A DNA stretch of 64,000 bases from an uncultured Draconibacterium sp. (lineage in GTDB: Bacteria; Bacteroidota; Bacteroidia; Bacteroidales; Prolixibacteraceae): contig NZ_OY771647.1 of NCBI RefSeq assembly GCF_963674925.1, positions 2,185,501-2,249,500 of the forward strand, in the 5' to 3' direction. Both the position numbers and the translations under genes were made by a program. This document shows positions 33,584 to 42,760 of the stretch, in pieces. How positions within the stretch are numbered: the stretch's first letter is position 1; every line of letters begins with the position of its first letter. The notes below the pieces were generated by a model that worked only from the letters and a program-made list of their open reading frames with translations, was not told the DNA's origin and searched no databases.

Positions 33584-34357
33584 ATGCAAAAAAACGATTC
33601 TGAAAGGCCATTAATTTTGGTTACAAACGACGATGGAATTCATGCAAAAGGTTTGCGTGAACTGGTGGAGGTAATGCAATTTTTTGGAGATGTTGTGGTC
33701 ATTTCTTCCGAAGTTTCCATGTCGGGGAAAGCTTGTGGTATTACTGTTGATCAACCACTGCGGGCAGTACCTGTCGAAAAGATTCATGGTGTGCCAACAT
33801 TTAAATGTAACGGTACGCCGGTTGACAGTGTAAAACTTAGTTTTAACAGTTTGCTCGATCGTACACCCGATTATGTGGTTTCGGGAATTAATCACGGATC
33901 CAATGCATCGATAAGTGTAATTTACAGTGGAACAATGGGAGCTGCCATTGAAGGTGGTTTGCATGGTGTGCCATCCATCGGTTTTTCGCTGGATGATTAC
34001 AGCTCCGATGCTGATTTTTCGAAAGCCAAAATGGTTGTGGCCCGTGTTTTTCAGAGTGTTATTGAAAACGGCATTCCGGCGTTTACCTGTTTAAATGTGA
34101 ATATTCCGAAAGGAAAACCTCAGGGTATTAAAGTTTGCCGGCAGGCGCACGGAAAGTGGATGGAAGAGTTTGAAAAAAGAACCGATCCGCACGGAAGAGA
34201 ATACCACTGGCTCTCAGGATATTTTCAGAATCTGGATGAAGACACCGAAGACACCGATATTTTTGCGCTGGAAAATAATTTTGCCACTGTGGTTCCCGTT
34301 CGGGTTGATATGACCTGCTACGAAACCATGGAGCAAATTAAGTCGTGGAAGTTTTAA
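33584..34357 (+). CDS. surE: 5'/3'-nucleotidase SurE
   Basis: A 257-residue metal-dependent survival protein that dephosphorylates nucleoside monophosphates. The family motifs are intact: ILVTNDDGIHAKGLREL with the acidic metal ligands (about 11-27), NGTPVDSVKLSF, and SGINHGSNAS (about 100-109, with the Asn ligand). A TATCTTTG box (33571-33578) ends only 5 bases before the ATG, so the mRNA may be leaderless. It is followed after 10 bases by a small membrane protein gene and then lpxB, a common Bacteroidota order. Confidence 0.94.
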   Translation: MQKNDSERPLILVTNDDGIHAKGLRELVEVMQFFGDVVVISSEVSMSGKACGITVDQPLRAVPVEKIHGVPTFKCNGTPVDSVKLSFNSLLDRTPDYVVSGINHGSNASISVIYSGTMGAAIEGGLHGVPSIGFSLDDYSSDADFSKAKMVVARVFQSVIENGIPAFTCLNVNIPKGKPQGIKVCRQAHGKWMEEFEKRTDPHGREYHWLSGYFQNLDEDTEDTDIFALENNFATVVPVRVDMTCYETMEQIKSWKF

Positions 34358-34367
34358 TCCGTCTTCT

Positions 34368-34670
34368 ATGCCAAAAAACAAACAGAGTAAATACGACAAA
34401 GTTGGAGTTGGTGTTTTAACCGGACTGGTTTTACCACTAATCATTTTTTTTATCGTGTACATGGTTGGCGAAAACGATATGTTGTTTTTTGATTACATTG
34501 CCGGAATGAGACGAATGCAGGCGCTTGTTAAAATAGGCAGCCTGTGTGTTTTTACCAATGTTGGCGCCTTTTGGATCTTCCTGAAGTTAAAATACGAAAA
34601 GGCAGCCCGCGGAGTGTTGGGAGCCACAATTCTTTATGCCTTACTGGTATTAATTTTAAGAGCAGGTTAA
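34368..34670 (+). CDS. Small membrane protein between surE and lpxB
   Basis: A 100-residue protein with a Lys-rich start (MPKNKQSKYDK) and three likely membrane segments (GVLTGLVLPLIIFFIVYMVG, ALVKIGSLCVFTNVGAFWIFL and VLGATILYALLVLIL). It sits 1 base before lpxB, so translation is probably coupled. I do not know a function; its place between surE and lpxB hints at envelope biogenesis only by position. Confidence 0.75.
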   Translation: MPKNKQSKYDKVGVGVLTGLVLPLIIFFIVYMVGENDMLFFDYIAGMRRMQALVKIGSLCVFTNVGAFWIFLKLKYEKAARGVLGATILYALLVLILRAG

Positions 34671-34671
34671 T

Positions 34672-35796
34672 ATGCGGTACTACATTATAGCTGGCGAAGC
34701 ATCGGGAGATTTGCATGGCTCGAACCTGATGAAGGAACTGAAAGTTGCCGACAAAGAGGCTGATTTTCGTTTTTTTGGCGGCGATAAAATGCAGGCTGTT
34801 GGCGGCGAGTTGGTAAAACATTACCGCGAAATGGCGTTTATGGGTATTGTGAATGTGATTCTCAATATCAGGACCATAAAACGAAATATGGAGTTCTGCA
34901 AGAAAGATCTGCTCAGCTATAAACCCGATGTTCTCATTCTGATTGATTACCCCGGATTTAACCTGCGAATTGCGGAGTTTGCCAAACAGCATAATATAAA
35001 AGTTTACTATTATATTTCGCCGAAACTCTGGGCATGGAAAGAATACCGCGTTAAAAAGGTGCATGCTTTTGTCGACGAGATGTTTACCATTTTTCCGTTT
35101 GAAACGGCTTTTTACAAAAAGCATGGTATTGATGTAAACTATGTGGGAAATCCGCTGTTCGATTCGATTACGGAATTTGAAAAAACAGCCAAATCGGCAG
35201 CTGAATTTAAAGCAAAAAATGAATTGGATGAACGCCCAATAATTGCCCTGCTGGCGGGCAGTCGCGTTCAGGAAATAAAGGGTACTTTGCCTGTGATGAA
35301 AAAGGCTGTTGAAGGCCGGCATGATTACCAGGTGGTGTTAGCAGGTGTTTCATCGGTTGATAAAGTTTTGTACGCCGGTATTTTGGAGGGTAGCAACATC
35401 AAAGTGCTTTACGACTCTACCTACGATCTGCTGAATAATGCGCATACGGCTTTGGTGGCCTCCGGAACGGCAGCTTTGGAAACCGCTTTGTTTCACGTGC
35501 CGCAAACCGTACTTTACAAAGTTGAAGGCGGTGTGTTGGTGCACTACATTATGGCCGCAGTTTTAAAAATTGACTGGGTTTCGCTGCCTAACATTATTTT
35601 GGGTAAAATGGCGGTAAAAGAGCTGCTCCAAAAAGATATGACCGTTAAAAAAGTAACGGCAGAACTGGATCGTTTGCTTGGCGATGAAAACTATCGAAAT
35701 AGAATTTTGTCGGATTACCGGGAAATGCAAAAACGAATGGGGGAGCCGGGGTGCTCAAAACGGGCAGCCGAAAAAATGGTATCCTTACTACAATGA
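34672..35796 (+). CDS. lpxB: Lipid-A-disaccharide synthase
   Basis: A 374-residue family-19 glycosyltransferase that joins UDP-diacylglucosamine and lipid X to form the lipid A disaccharide at the inner face of the inner membrane. Motifs include the start YYIIAGEASGDLHGSNLMKEL, FFGGDKMQAVGG, LIDYPGFNLRIA, YYISPKLWAWKEYRVKKV, FPFE and the C-terminal VASGTAALETALFHVPQTVLYK. The length is normal. Its stop overlaps the ATG of the next gene. Confidence 0.95.
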   Translation: MRYYIIAGEASGDLHGSNLMKELKVADKEADFRFFGGDKMQAVGGELVKHYREMAFMGIVNVILNIRTIKRNMEFCKKDLLSYKPDVLILIDYPGFNLRIAEFAKQHNIKVYYYISPKLWAWKEYRVKKVHAFVDEMFTIFPFETAFYKKHGIDVNYVGNPLFDSITEFEKTAKSAAEFKAKNELDERPIIALLAGSRVQEIKGTLPVMKKAVEGRHDYQVVLAGVSSVDKVLYAGILEGSNIKVLYDSTYDLLNNAHTALVASGTAALETALFHVPQTVLYKVEGGVLVHYIMAAVLKIDWVSLPNIILGKMAVKELLQKDMTVKKVTAELDRLLGDENYRNRILSDYREMQKRMGEPGCSKRAAEKMVSLLQ

Positions 35797-36425
35797 AAAA
35801 ACTCTTTTATCTAAATAAGAGATGGAGCAATGCCGCCGGATTTTCTATGATAAACCTTGCGGTTTGCATTTTATTGATGAGTGGCTTGACCGCAACGTTA
35901 GAGAGTTTGACTCTTCCATATTTATGGTCCGCTGGATTACTTTTATTACTCGTGGTGATGATGGTTGCTTTTGTAATAACCGGACCCGCATTAGTAAAGG
36001 AAGTTGTTGTTGAGAAGGACATTTTTACGCTTCATTTTTTCTTTTTCAAGTCGAGACAATATCAGTTTAATCAACTGAAACAATATGCGACAGCCGCCTA
36101 TGGTGGATATCGATACATTATGGCGCATTCCGTAATTTTAGAGTTTGAAGACGGGAAACGCTATCAGGTTGCCGATCCGATAATTGAAAACTATAAGGCT
36201 TTTTATGAATTTATTAAAGATAGTGATTTCGATTGTTTCGGATATATTGGACAAAATAACTGGAGAAAGAAAAATAAACCGCTTTCAAACAAGTGGGTTG
36301 TTGAACGTGATGAAAAAGAATTAATCAAAGCCATTGAAAAAAAGAAAGGCGTGATAATTTTGTATTTCTATGGAATTATTGCACTTGCAATGAATTATGC
36401 GATGGTGCGTTATCTTATTTTCTAA
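35793..36425 (+). CDS. Membrane protein with a PH-like domain
   Basis: About 210 residues. Two N-terminal membrane segments (SMINLAVCILLMSGL and LLLLVVMMVAFVITG) precede a beta-rich soluble part (VVEKDIFTLHFFFFKSRQYQF ... SVILEFEDGKRYQVADP), which looks like a bacterial PH-type domain. A final membrane segment (GVIILYFYGIIALAMNYAMV) closes the protein. ATG 35793 overlaps the lpxB stop (ATGA) and is preferred over 35751. The function is unknown. Confidence 0.68.
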   Translation: MKKLFYLNKRWSNAAGFSMINLAVCILLMSGLTATLESLTLPYLWSAGLLLLLVVMMVAFVITGPALVKEVVVEKDIFTLHFFFFKSRQYQFNQLKQYATAAYGGYRYIMAHSVILEFEDGKRYQVADPIIENYKAFYEFIKDSDFDCFGYIGQNNWRKKNKPLSNKWVVERDEKELIKAIEKKKGVIILYFYGIIALAMNYAMVRYLIF

Positions 36426-36439
36426 TTAAAAGCAAAGGA

Positions 36440-38848
36440 GTGTATAGCTTATTTAAAAAAGAAATAAAAACTTTTCTCGGATCGCTGATCGGTTACCTGG
36501 CCGTACTGGTTTTTTTATTGGTTACCGGTTTGTTTCTGTGGATTTTCCCGGGCAATTACAATATTCCGGATAATAACTATGCAACGCTACAGGGGCTTTT
36601 TACGCTGGCGCCATGGTTGTACCTGTTTTTGGTGCCTGCCATTACCATGCGTATGTTTGCCGATGAAAAACGCAGTGGGACCATCGAAATCCTGTTAACC
36701 AGGCCGCTGGCTGATTTCCAGCTGGTAACAGCAAAATTTTTGGCCGGACTGGTGTTGGTTGTTTTCTCGTTGTTGCCTACTTTGTTGTATTTTTTGTCGG
36801 TTTATTGGCTGGGCAACCCGGTTGGAAGTATCGATACCGGCGCAACCTGGGGATCGTTTTTTGGGCTGTTTTTCCTGGCAACCATATATGTGGCCATAGG
36901 TATTTTTGCCTCGTCGCTCACCGATAATCAGATTGTTTCATTCATTTTCGGAATGTCGCTGTCGTTTATCTTTTACCTCGGTTTTGAGTTTGTGGCCTCG
37001 GCAGAAGTTCCGTATTTACTGGAGCAACTTTTTTCGTGGTTAAGCATTAACGATCATTACCTGTCCATTTCGCGGGGCGTGGTCGATATGCGCGACATAC
37101 TCTATTTTATAGGTATGGCCTTTTTGTTTTTATATGGCACCACCCTGATTTTACGAAAAGGAAAACTCCGTAAAACAAAAGCTAAAGTCCGGGCGGTGGT
37201 TGTTCCACTGGCCGTTTTGCTTATACTCGCCATTTCATCCAACTTTTTATACCGTATCGACCTGACGGCTGAAAAACGTTATTCGTTATCGGATGTAAGT
37301 AAACAAATGGTAAGTGGCCTGGAAGGGCCGGTGGAAGTGGAGTTGTATTTGAGTGGTGAGCTGGAAGCGGGATTACGGAAAATACAAAACGAAGTACTGG
37401 AGAAAATTGCTGTGCTGAATGCCTACAGTTCAGCTCCAATTCGGGTACGCATTTTTAATCCATACAGCATTGGGAATATCGAAAAGCAGGAAGAGTTTAT
37501 TGCCGGGCTGGTAAACAGAGGTGTGCCACGAATTAATTTTGGGCATAAAACCGAGCAAGGTGTGAGTTCACGTTTTATTTTTCCGGGAGCGATTATTCGT
37601 TATCAGAACAAAGAGCTGGCGGTTAATTTCCTGAAAAATAATCCGTACACCAGCTACGAAAATAACTTTAATCATTCAGTGGAGACCATCGAGTTCGAGT
37701 TGGTAAATGCATTTCATAAACTGATGCGAAAGAAAAAGTCGGTGCTGGCATTTTTACATGGGCACGATGAGGCGAACCAGTATGAAGTGGCAGATATTGC
37801 ACGTGCACTTTCTTCCGATTTTGAGATTGATATGCTGGAAGCTGCCGATCTGTACGGTTCGGATGTGGACATTTTGGTAATTGCCAGTCCGAAAAAGGAA
37901 TTTCCGGAGACATCTAAAATAGCCATCGACCAGTACCTGATGAAAGGTGGAAAACTGATGTGGCTGGTTGACCCGGTTCAGGTGAGTTTAGACAGTTTGA
38001 GCAAAGGATTTCAAACCTACTCATTTCCAAACGATATGAATATTGGCGACCAGCTGTTTCGCTACGGCGTTCGTTTAAATTACGAATTGCTGCAGGATGT
38101 AAACTGTATTCAGATTCGAGTAAATACGGCGGCGCCGGGTAATTCGCCACGTTACACTTTACATCCGTGGTATTATTCGCCACTGCTAACACCCAACGAT
38201 AATCACCCGATCAGCCGAAACCTGAACTGGGTAAAAACGGAATTTGTTTCATCGCTTGATACGGTTTCTGCCAATTCAGCTATCCGAAAAGAAGTAATTC
38301 TGAGTACATCGCCATATGCGCGGCGGATAAAAGCACCGTCGTCGGTGAGTTTGGCAAACATTAATAATCCACCGGCTCGTGAATTATTTACACAGTCGGA
38401 TATTCCGGTTGGCGTTTTGTTGGAAGGCGTGTTTACCTCGAACTATAAAAACCGAATGGTGGAAAACTACGGCTTTTCATCGGCCGATATGATTACGGAA
38501 AGTCAGCCCACGCAAATGATCGTGATTGCCGATGGAGGAATGATTACCAATAAAGTTAATTATTCTACCAATCCGCCTAAAATTCAGGAACTTGGTTTCG
38601 ACGAGGTGTCGGGGCAGGTTTTTGGGAATAAGGAATTTCTGATGAATGCTATTTCATACCTCGATGATAAACAGGGAATTATGCAGCTGCGCGGGCGATC
38701 GTTAAAAATGCGCTTACTCGACAAAGTAAAACTGCGCGAAGAAGCGGCTTTCTGGAAATGGCTGAATGTATTGCTACCACTGCTTTTGGTAACTGTTTTC
38801 GCACTGACTTACAACCTTGTTCGTAAATACAAATACAATCGTTCATAA
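36440..38848 (+). CDS. GldF-GldG fusion, ABC transporter permease and auxiliary protein
   Basis: An 802-residue membrane protein. Residues 1-240 are an ABC-2 permease like GldF (FKKEIKTFLGSLIGYLAVLVF ... MFADEKRSGTIEILLTRPL ... six membrane segments). Residues about 250-802 match GldG: a membrane anchor (VVPLAVLLILAISSNFLYRIDLT), a large ABC-type periplasmic domain (EKRYSLSDVSKQMVSGLEGPV) and a C-terminal membrane helix. In Flavobacterium, GldF and GldG are separate and work with ATPase GldA; no gldA is adjacent here. The start is GTG 36440 after AAAGGA. Many non-gliding Bacteroidota carry the fused form, so gliding itself is not implied. Confidence 0.88.
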   Translation: MYSLFKKEIKTFLGSLIGYLAVLVFLLVTGLFLWIFPGNYNIPDNNYATLQGLFTLAPWLYLFLVPAITMRMFADEKRSGTIEILLTRPLADFQLVTAKFLAGLVLVVFSLLPTLLYFLSVYWLGNPVGSIDTGATWGSFFGLFFLATIYVAIGIFASSLTDNQIVSFIFGMSLSFIFYLGFEFVASAEVPYLLEQLFSWLSINDHYLSISRGVVDMRDILYFIGMAFLFLYGTTLILRKGKLRKTKAKVRAVVVPLAVLLILAISSNFLYRIDLTAEKRYSLSDVSKQMVSGLEGPVEVELYLSGELEAGLRKIQNEVLEKIAVLNAYSSAPIRVRIFNPYSIGNIEKQEEFIAGLVNRGVPRINFGHKTEQGVSSRFIFPGAIIRYQNKELAVNFLKNNPYTSYENNFNHSVETIEFELVNAFHKLMRKKKSVLAFLHGHDEANQYEVADIARALSSDFEIDMLEAADLYGSDVDILVIASPKKEFPETSKIAIDQYLMKGGKLMWLVDPVQVSLDSLSKGFQTYSFPNDMNIGDQLFRYGVRLNYELLQDVNCIQIRVNTAAPGNSPRYTLHPWYYSPLLTPNDNHPISRNLNWVKTEFVSSLDTVSANSAIRKEVILSTSPYARRIKAPSSVSLANINNPPARELFTQSDIPVGVLLEGVFTSNYKNRMVENYGFSSADMITESQPTQMIVIADGGMITNKVNYSTNPPKIQELGFDEVSGQVFGNKEFLMNAISYLDDKQGIMQLRGRSLKMRLLDKVKLREEAAFWKWLNVLLPLLLVTVFALTYNLVRKYKYNRS

Positions 38849-38894
38849 AAACGGGTAAAATCAAGCGAAGCACGATAGGGATAATTCCTGAAAG

Positions 38895-38925
38895 TTTGTA
38901 TATTCGTATACTTAGATTAGTTGTA
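38895..38925 (+). promoter_or_regulatory. Candidate dnaN promoter
   Basis: TTTG at 38895-38898 and TAGTTGTA at 38918-38925 are spaced by 19 bases. The first box is exact and the second matches TAnnTTTG at the TA and two of four T/G positions. It lies 37 bases before the ATG of dnaN. Confidence 0.45.
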
Positions 38926-38961
38926 AATAAGACAAGAATTCAAAAAAATAAATCGAAATAA

Positions 38962-40089
38962 ATGAAGTTTGTAGTTTCAAGCACCGAATTACTGAGCCAC
39001 CTTTCTGCAATTAGTAAGGTAATCAGCAGTAAAAGTACAATGCCAATTCTCGATAACTTCTTGTTTCAGTTAAGCGAAACAGAGTTAACCATAACAGCTT
39101 CCGATCTGGAGTCGACTTTAATTACCAGCCTTGAGTTGGATAATATTGAAGGCGAAGGAGCCATAGCAGTTCCGGCCAAGTTGATCACCGATACGCTGAA
39201 AGAATTTCCGGAGCAACCACTGACATTTCAGATCGATGGTGATTCTTATCATGTTGAAATTTTTTCCGACAATGGTAAGTTCAGCATTATGGGGCAAAAT
39301 GCCGAGGATTTTCCGGAGCAACCACAGCTGGATGAGGAAGGTGCATCGTCGATTGATGTTAGCCATGTTGTACTTCAGAAAGGTATTGAAAAAACTTTGT
39401 TTGCTACAGCCGACGATGAGTTGCGCCCGGTAATGAATGGTATTTACGTAGAGTTAACGCCTGATTTTATGAGCTTTGTAGCGTCTGACGCACACAAACT
39501 GGTGCGTTACCGCCGTTTGGATGCAAAAGCTGAATTCGAGTCTTCATTTATTTTGCCTAAAAAACCGGCCAGTTTGTTGAAAAACCTGTTGCCAAAAGAA
39601 GAGTTTGATGTAAAACTGGAATTCGACGATAAGAATGCCTTTTTTACCTTAAGCAACTACAAACTGATCTGTCGTTTGGTAGAAGGAAATTACCCAACCT
39701 ATAACTCGGTAATTCCAACCAACAATCCAAACAAAATGATCATCGATCGTCTGAATTTCTTTAACACGGTAAAACGTGTTTCTGTATTCTCGAACCAGGC
39801 GAGTAACCTTGTAAAACTGAATATTACTGACAACCAGTTAGTGGTTTCGGCACAAGATATCGACTTCTCTATTTCGGCAGTTGAGCGTATTAATTGCGAA
39901 TACGAGGGCGAAGAAATTGAAATTGGTTTCAAATCAACTTTCCTTCAGGAAATTCTTACCAATATTTCAACCGGCGACGTAAAGGTTGAAATGAGCGATC
40001 CGACACGTGCGGGCTTGTTGCTTCCGGCAGAAAACGACGAAGACGAAGACATGTTGATGCTGTTGATGCCAATGATGATAAACGTTTAA
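38962..40089 (+). CDS. dnaN: DNA polymerase III beta subunit (sliding clamp)
   Basis: A 375-residue processivity clamp. The three clamp domains are visible from the start (MKFVVSSTELLSHLSAISKVISSKSTMPILDNFLF), through the second-domain start (IDVSHVVLQKGIEKTLFATADDELRPVMNGIYVEL) and third-domain segment (KMIIDRLNFFNTVKRVSVFSNQASNLVKL). The C-terminus ends with the usual LLMPMMI. Instead of dnaA or recF, its downstream neighbour is an exonuclease gene, so this is not a classical oriC-linked dnaN locus. Confidence 0.96.
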   Translation: MKFVVSSTELLSHLSAISKVISSKSTMPILDNFLFQLSETELTITASDLESTLITSLELDNIEGEGAIAVPAKLITDTLKEFPEQPLTFQIDGDSYHVEIFSDNGKFSIMGQNAEDFPEQPQLDEEGASSIDVSHVVLQKGIEKTLFATADDELRPVMNGIYVELTPDFMSFVASDAHKLVRYRRLDAKAEFESSFILPKKPASLLKNLLPKEEFDVKLEFDDKNAFFTLSNYKLICRLVEGNYPTYNSVIPTNNPNKMIIDRLNFFNTVKRVSVFSNQASNLVKLNITDNQLVVSAQDIDFSISAVERINCEYEGEEIEIGFKSTFLQEILTNISTGDVKVEMSDPTRAGLLLPAENDEDEDMLMLLMPMMINV

Positions 40090-40108
40090 AAAGATACAAC
40101 GATAAACC

Positions 40109-40150
40109 AAAAAGGTATCCGGGAACGCAGGTTTTAGGGTACCTTTTTTA
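40109..40150 (+). terminator. Intrinsic terminator of dnaN
   Basis: AAAAAGGTATCC and GGGTACCTTTTTT form the stem around a 19-base loop, ending in a T-run. It lies 20 bases after the dnaN stop and 14 bases before the exonuclease start. Confidence 0.75.
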
Positions 40151-40163
40151 ATTCATACCCACC

Positions 40164-40970
40164 ATGAAGTTACATTTAAAAAACGCTTTGGTTTTTTTAG
40201 ATCTGGAAACCACCGGAATAAACATTGTTACGGATCGAATTGTGGAGATTGCTTTAATAAAAGTAAATGTTGACGGCACCGAGGACGAAAAGCTGATGCG
40301 TATAAATCCGGAACAACCCATTCCGATAGAGGCTTCTTTAATTCATGGAATTTACGATGAGGATGTAAAAGACGCACCAACTTTTAAGGAAGTAGCAAAA
40401 ACGCTGGCTAAATTTATGGAAGGATGCGATCTGGCAGGTTTTAATTCCAACCGTTTCGATATTCCTTTACTGGCCGAAGAGTTTTTACGTGCCGAGGTAG
40501 ATGTTGACTTTAAAAAGCGCAAGTTTATTGATGTACAGGCCATCTTTCATAAAATGGAAAAACGTACACTGGCAGCAGCATACAAATTTTATTGTAACCA
40601 GGAACTAACCGATGCGCACAGTGCTATGGCCGATACAAAAGCAACTTACGAAGTGTTGAAATCGCAGCTTGATAAATACAAAGGAGTGGAGTATGAAGAT
40701 GCAAAAGGAAAGAAATCAACGCCTATTGAAAATGATGTGGAAAAGTTGAGCGAATTCTCGTCGTACGACCGCAATGTTGATTTTGTGGGCCGCATTGTTT
40801 ACGATGAAAATGGTGTTGAAGTCTTTAATTTTGGGAAAAACAGAGGAGTACCGGTTGAGCAGGTTTTGCAAGAACAGCCCGGTTACTTTGGTTGGATACT
40901 AAACAGCGAATTTCCGCTGTATACAAAGAAAGTTTTAACACAGTTGAAACTAAAAATGATGAGTAAATAG
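40164..40970 (+). CDS. DnaQ-family 3'-5' exonuclease
   Basis: A 268-residue DEDD exonuclease. ExoI is VFLDLETTGINIVTDRIVEIALI (D-x-E, about 12-16), ExoII is LAGFNSNRFDIPLLAEEF and ExoIII is LTDAHSAMADTKATYEVL (HxAxxD, so the DEDDh type). The C-terminal 70 residues (SSYDRNVDFVGRIVYDENGV ... FGKNRGVPVEQVLQEQPGYFGWIL) form an extra small domain found in Bacteroidota exonucleases of this kind. It could serve as a proofreading or repair exonuclease; its place after the clamp gene fits replication. Confidence 0.9.
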   Translation: MKLHLKNALVFLDLETTGINIVTDRIVEIALIKVNVDGTEDEKLMRINPEQPIPIEASLIHGIYDEDVKDAPTFKEVAKTLAKFMEGCDLAGFNSNRFDIPLLAEEFLRAEVDVDFKKRKFIDVQAIFHKMEKRTLAAAYKFYCNQELTDAHSAMADTKATYEVLKSQLDKYKGVEYEDAKGKKSTPIENDVEKLSEFSSYDRNVDFVGRIVYDENGVEVFNFGKNRGVPVEQVLQEQPGYFGWILNSEFPLYTKKVLTQLKLKMMSK

Positions 40971-41010
40971 TACTCGTGGCTAGAAGCTCGAGGCTCGTAA
41001 CTAATTTATT

Positions 41011-41625
41011 ATGAAAATAATTTGCATAGGAAGAAATTACGTGGCTCATGCCAAAGAGTTGGGGAACGATATACCGGAAGAACCTATCTTTTTTATGAAG
41101 CCCGACACTGCCTTGTTGCGAAATAACGATCCGTTTTATATCCCTGACTGGACCAGCGAGGTACATCACGAAATTGAGTTGGTAATCAAGATAAACCGTA
41201 TTGGCAAAAATATTGAGAAACGTTTTGCACACCGTTATTATGATGAAGTGGGGTTGGGAATCGATTTCACGGCACGCGATGTACAGGCGCAACTAAAAGC
41301 AAAAGGACTGCCCTGGGAAAAAGCAAAAGCTTTTGATAAATCGGCAGTATTAAGCAGTACCTTTTTGCCAAAATCAATTTTCCCCGATCAGGAGGCAATC
41401 AGTTTTCGCCTGGATATAAACGGCGATACGGTTCAGGAATCGCATTCGGGTATGATGATCTTTGACTTTGACGAGTTGATCGCGAATGTATCGAAATACG
41501 TTACCCTTAAAATTGGCGACCTGATTTACACCGGAACACCTGCAAATGTTGGCCCGGTTGCCATTGGCGATCGTTTGGAAGGGTATTTGGAAGACAAAAA
41601 ACTGTTTGACTTTGAGATTAAATAG
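41011..41625 (+). CDS. Fumarylacetoacetate hydrolase family protein
   Basis: A 204-residue FAH-fold enzyme, the short form seen in acylpyruvases and oxaloacetate decarboxylases/tautomerases. Metal ligands are in EVHHEIELVIKINRIG (ExE, about 49-60) and GIDFTARDVQAQLKAKGLPWEKAKAFDKSAVL (Asp). The end is ...GDLIYTGTPANVGPVAIGDRLEG, the usual closing motif. It starts 40 bases after the exonuclease and is followed by a terminator. Acylpyruvate hydrolysis or oxaloacetate decarboxylation is likely, but the exact substrate is open. Confidence 0.9.
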   Translation: MKIICIGRNYVAHAKELGNDIPEEPIFFMKPDTALLRNNDPFYIPDWTSEVHHEIELVIKINRIGKNIEKRFAHRYYDEVGLGIDFTARDVQAQLKAKGLPWEKAKAFDKSAVLSSTFLPKSIFPDQEAISFRLDINGDTVQESHSGMMIFDFDELIANVSKYVTLKIGDLIYTGTPANVGPVAIGDRLEGYLEDKKLFDFEIK

Positions 41626-41646
41626 GAATTAAATTAGAATATTTTG

Positions 41647-41670
41647 CACCGGCTTTTAAGCCGGTGTTTT
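41647..41670 (+). terminator. Intrinsic terminator after the FAH-family gene
   Basis: CACCGGC-TTTTAA-GCCGGTG with T-run TTTT immediately after. It lies 21 bases beyond the stop. Confidence 0.8.
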
Positions 41671-41713
41671 ATTATAGATTATTGAATCTGGCTTGAGCCT
41701 TTAAATCTACATA

Positions 41714-42136
41714 ATGGAGAATCATCATTTTGAACTTGAAATGCAGGTTCGTGATTACGAATGCGACATTCAGGGCATTGTAAACAATGCAGTATATCAG
41801 AACTACCTGGAACACACGCGCCACAAATTTTTAAACCACGTAGGGCTCGATTTTGCACAATTGCATGACGAGGGGATTGATGCTGTTGTTATAAAAGCCG
41901 AGTTGGAATACAAATTTCCGCTACGTCCCGGTGACGATTTTTTAGTGCGTTTGAAGATTGGTAAACAAGGTCGTTTACGCATTGTATTTTTGCAGGAGGT
42001 AATTCGTAAAACCGATGAAAAGCTGATGGTAAAAGGCCGCATTACTTCGGTATTAACAAAAAATGGCCGTCCACTTTCTCCTGAAATTCTGGAAAGTAAA
42101 TTTGAAGAGGGGGGAATTGTTTTGGAGGAAGTTTAA
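41714..42136 (+). CDS. Acyl-CoA thioesterase, 4HBT/YbgC type
   Basis: A 140-residue hotdog thioesterase: QVRDYECDIQGIVNNAVYQNYLEHTRHKFL with the catalytic Asp in the D-x-Q-G-I-V-N-N motif, then KAELEYKFPLRPGDDFLVRLKIG. It belongs to the same family as the protein encoded at 6605 but is a distinct lineage. Its last four bases (TTAA) are shared with the stop codon of the convergent gene at 42133. Confidence 0.87.
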   Translation: MENHHFELEMQVRDYECDIQGIVNNAVYQNYLEHTRHKFLNHVGLDFAQLHDEGIDAVVIKAELEYKFPLRPGDDFLVRLKIGKQGRLRIVFLQEVIRKTDEKLMVKGRITSVLTKNGRPLSPEILESKFEEGGIVLEEV

Positions 42137-42753
42137 TTGCTACTGGTGAGTATGGTGCTTAAATGATCGGTTTTAGAATCACTTCCAAATTTCGAAATAT
42201 AATCCTGTAACAATTCTTTAGCTTTTTCGCAGTTTGTATGCTCTTTCTGGCACTCGTAAACGTAGCTTGCTGCCATCCCAAAAAGTGCATATTTGTTTTG
42301 GGGATTAATTTTTAAAACCCGGTTAAACTGAAATCGCGCATTTTTATAATGACTTTTATTAAGCCATTCATAACCGGAGTCAAGTAAATAGTTGATTTGC
42401 CCGGTTGTGATTTCTGTCCTTTGCTTCTCTTCTTCAGAAACATACGGATGATAATTTTTTTGACTGATGCTAAAGAAAAATTGAAAGATTCCAAAAGTTA
42501 TCAGTGGAATAATGATTACCAATGAGAAAATGGTAAGAGCTAGTGTGCGCTTCTGATCTTTTTCAATTTCCTTTCGGTATTTTGTTTTTAAGCGGGTAAG
42601 TTCTTCCGGCGAAACTTGTTTTGAAACCAACTTATATTTGTTTTTGAAGATACGCTTATCTCCTTCTTCCCATTTTTGATAGGCATGGTGCTTTGGGCGC
42701 GCATTGGCACGTAACGATTGTATCATTGCAAGTACCGATCCTCCAAAGCTCAT
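42133..42753 (-). CDS. Membrane-anchored protein with a TPR-like C-terminus
   Basis: A 206-residue protein. A basic N-terminal half (RANARPKHHAYQKWEEGDKRIFKNK) leads to one membrane segment (TLALTIFSLVIIIPLITFGIFQFFF, about 92-116). A helical region follows with a TPR-like repeat (LDSGYEWLNKSHYKNARFQFNRVLKINPQNKYALFGMAASYVYE). It starts 7 bases after the YkgJ gene and is probably cotranscribed with it. The function is unknown. Confidence 0.7.
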   Translation of the reverse strand: MSFGGSVLAMIQSLRANARPKHHAYQKWEEGDKRIFKNKYKLVSKQVSPEELTRLKTKYRKEIEKDQKRTLALTIFSLVIIIPLITFGIFQFFFSISQKNYHPYVSEEEKQRTEITTGQINYLLDSGYEWLNKSHYKNARFQFNRVLKINPQNKYALFGMAASYVYECQKEHTNCEKAKELLQDYISKFGSDSKTDHLSTILTSSN

Positions 42754-42760
42754 AGCCGAA

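Noticed and set aside
34552..35322. Long minus-strand open frame (256 codons) opposite lpxB
   Set aside because: It is a shadow of lpxB, which has clear family motifs on the plus strand.
36440..38848. Frameshift joining two separate genes gldF and gldG
   Set aside because: The frame is continuous through a natural linker (LRKTKAKVRA), and fused forms are known in Bacteroidota.
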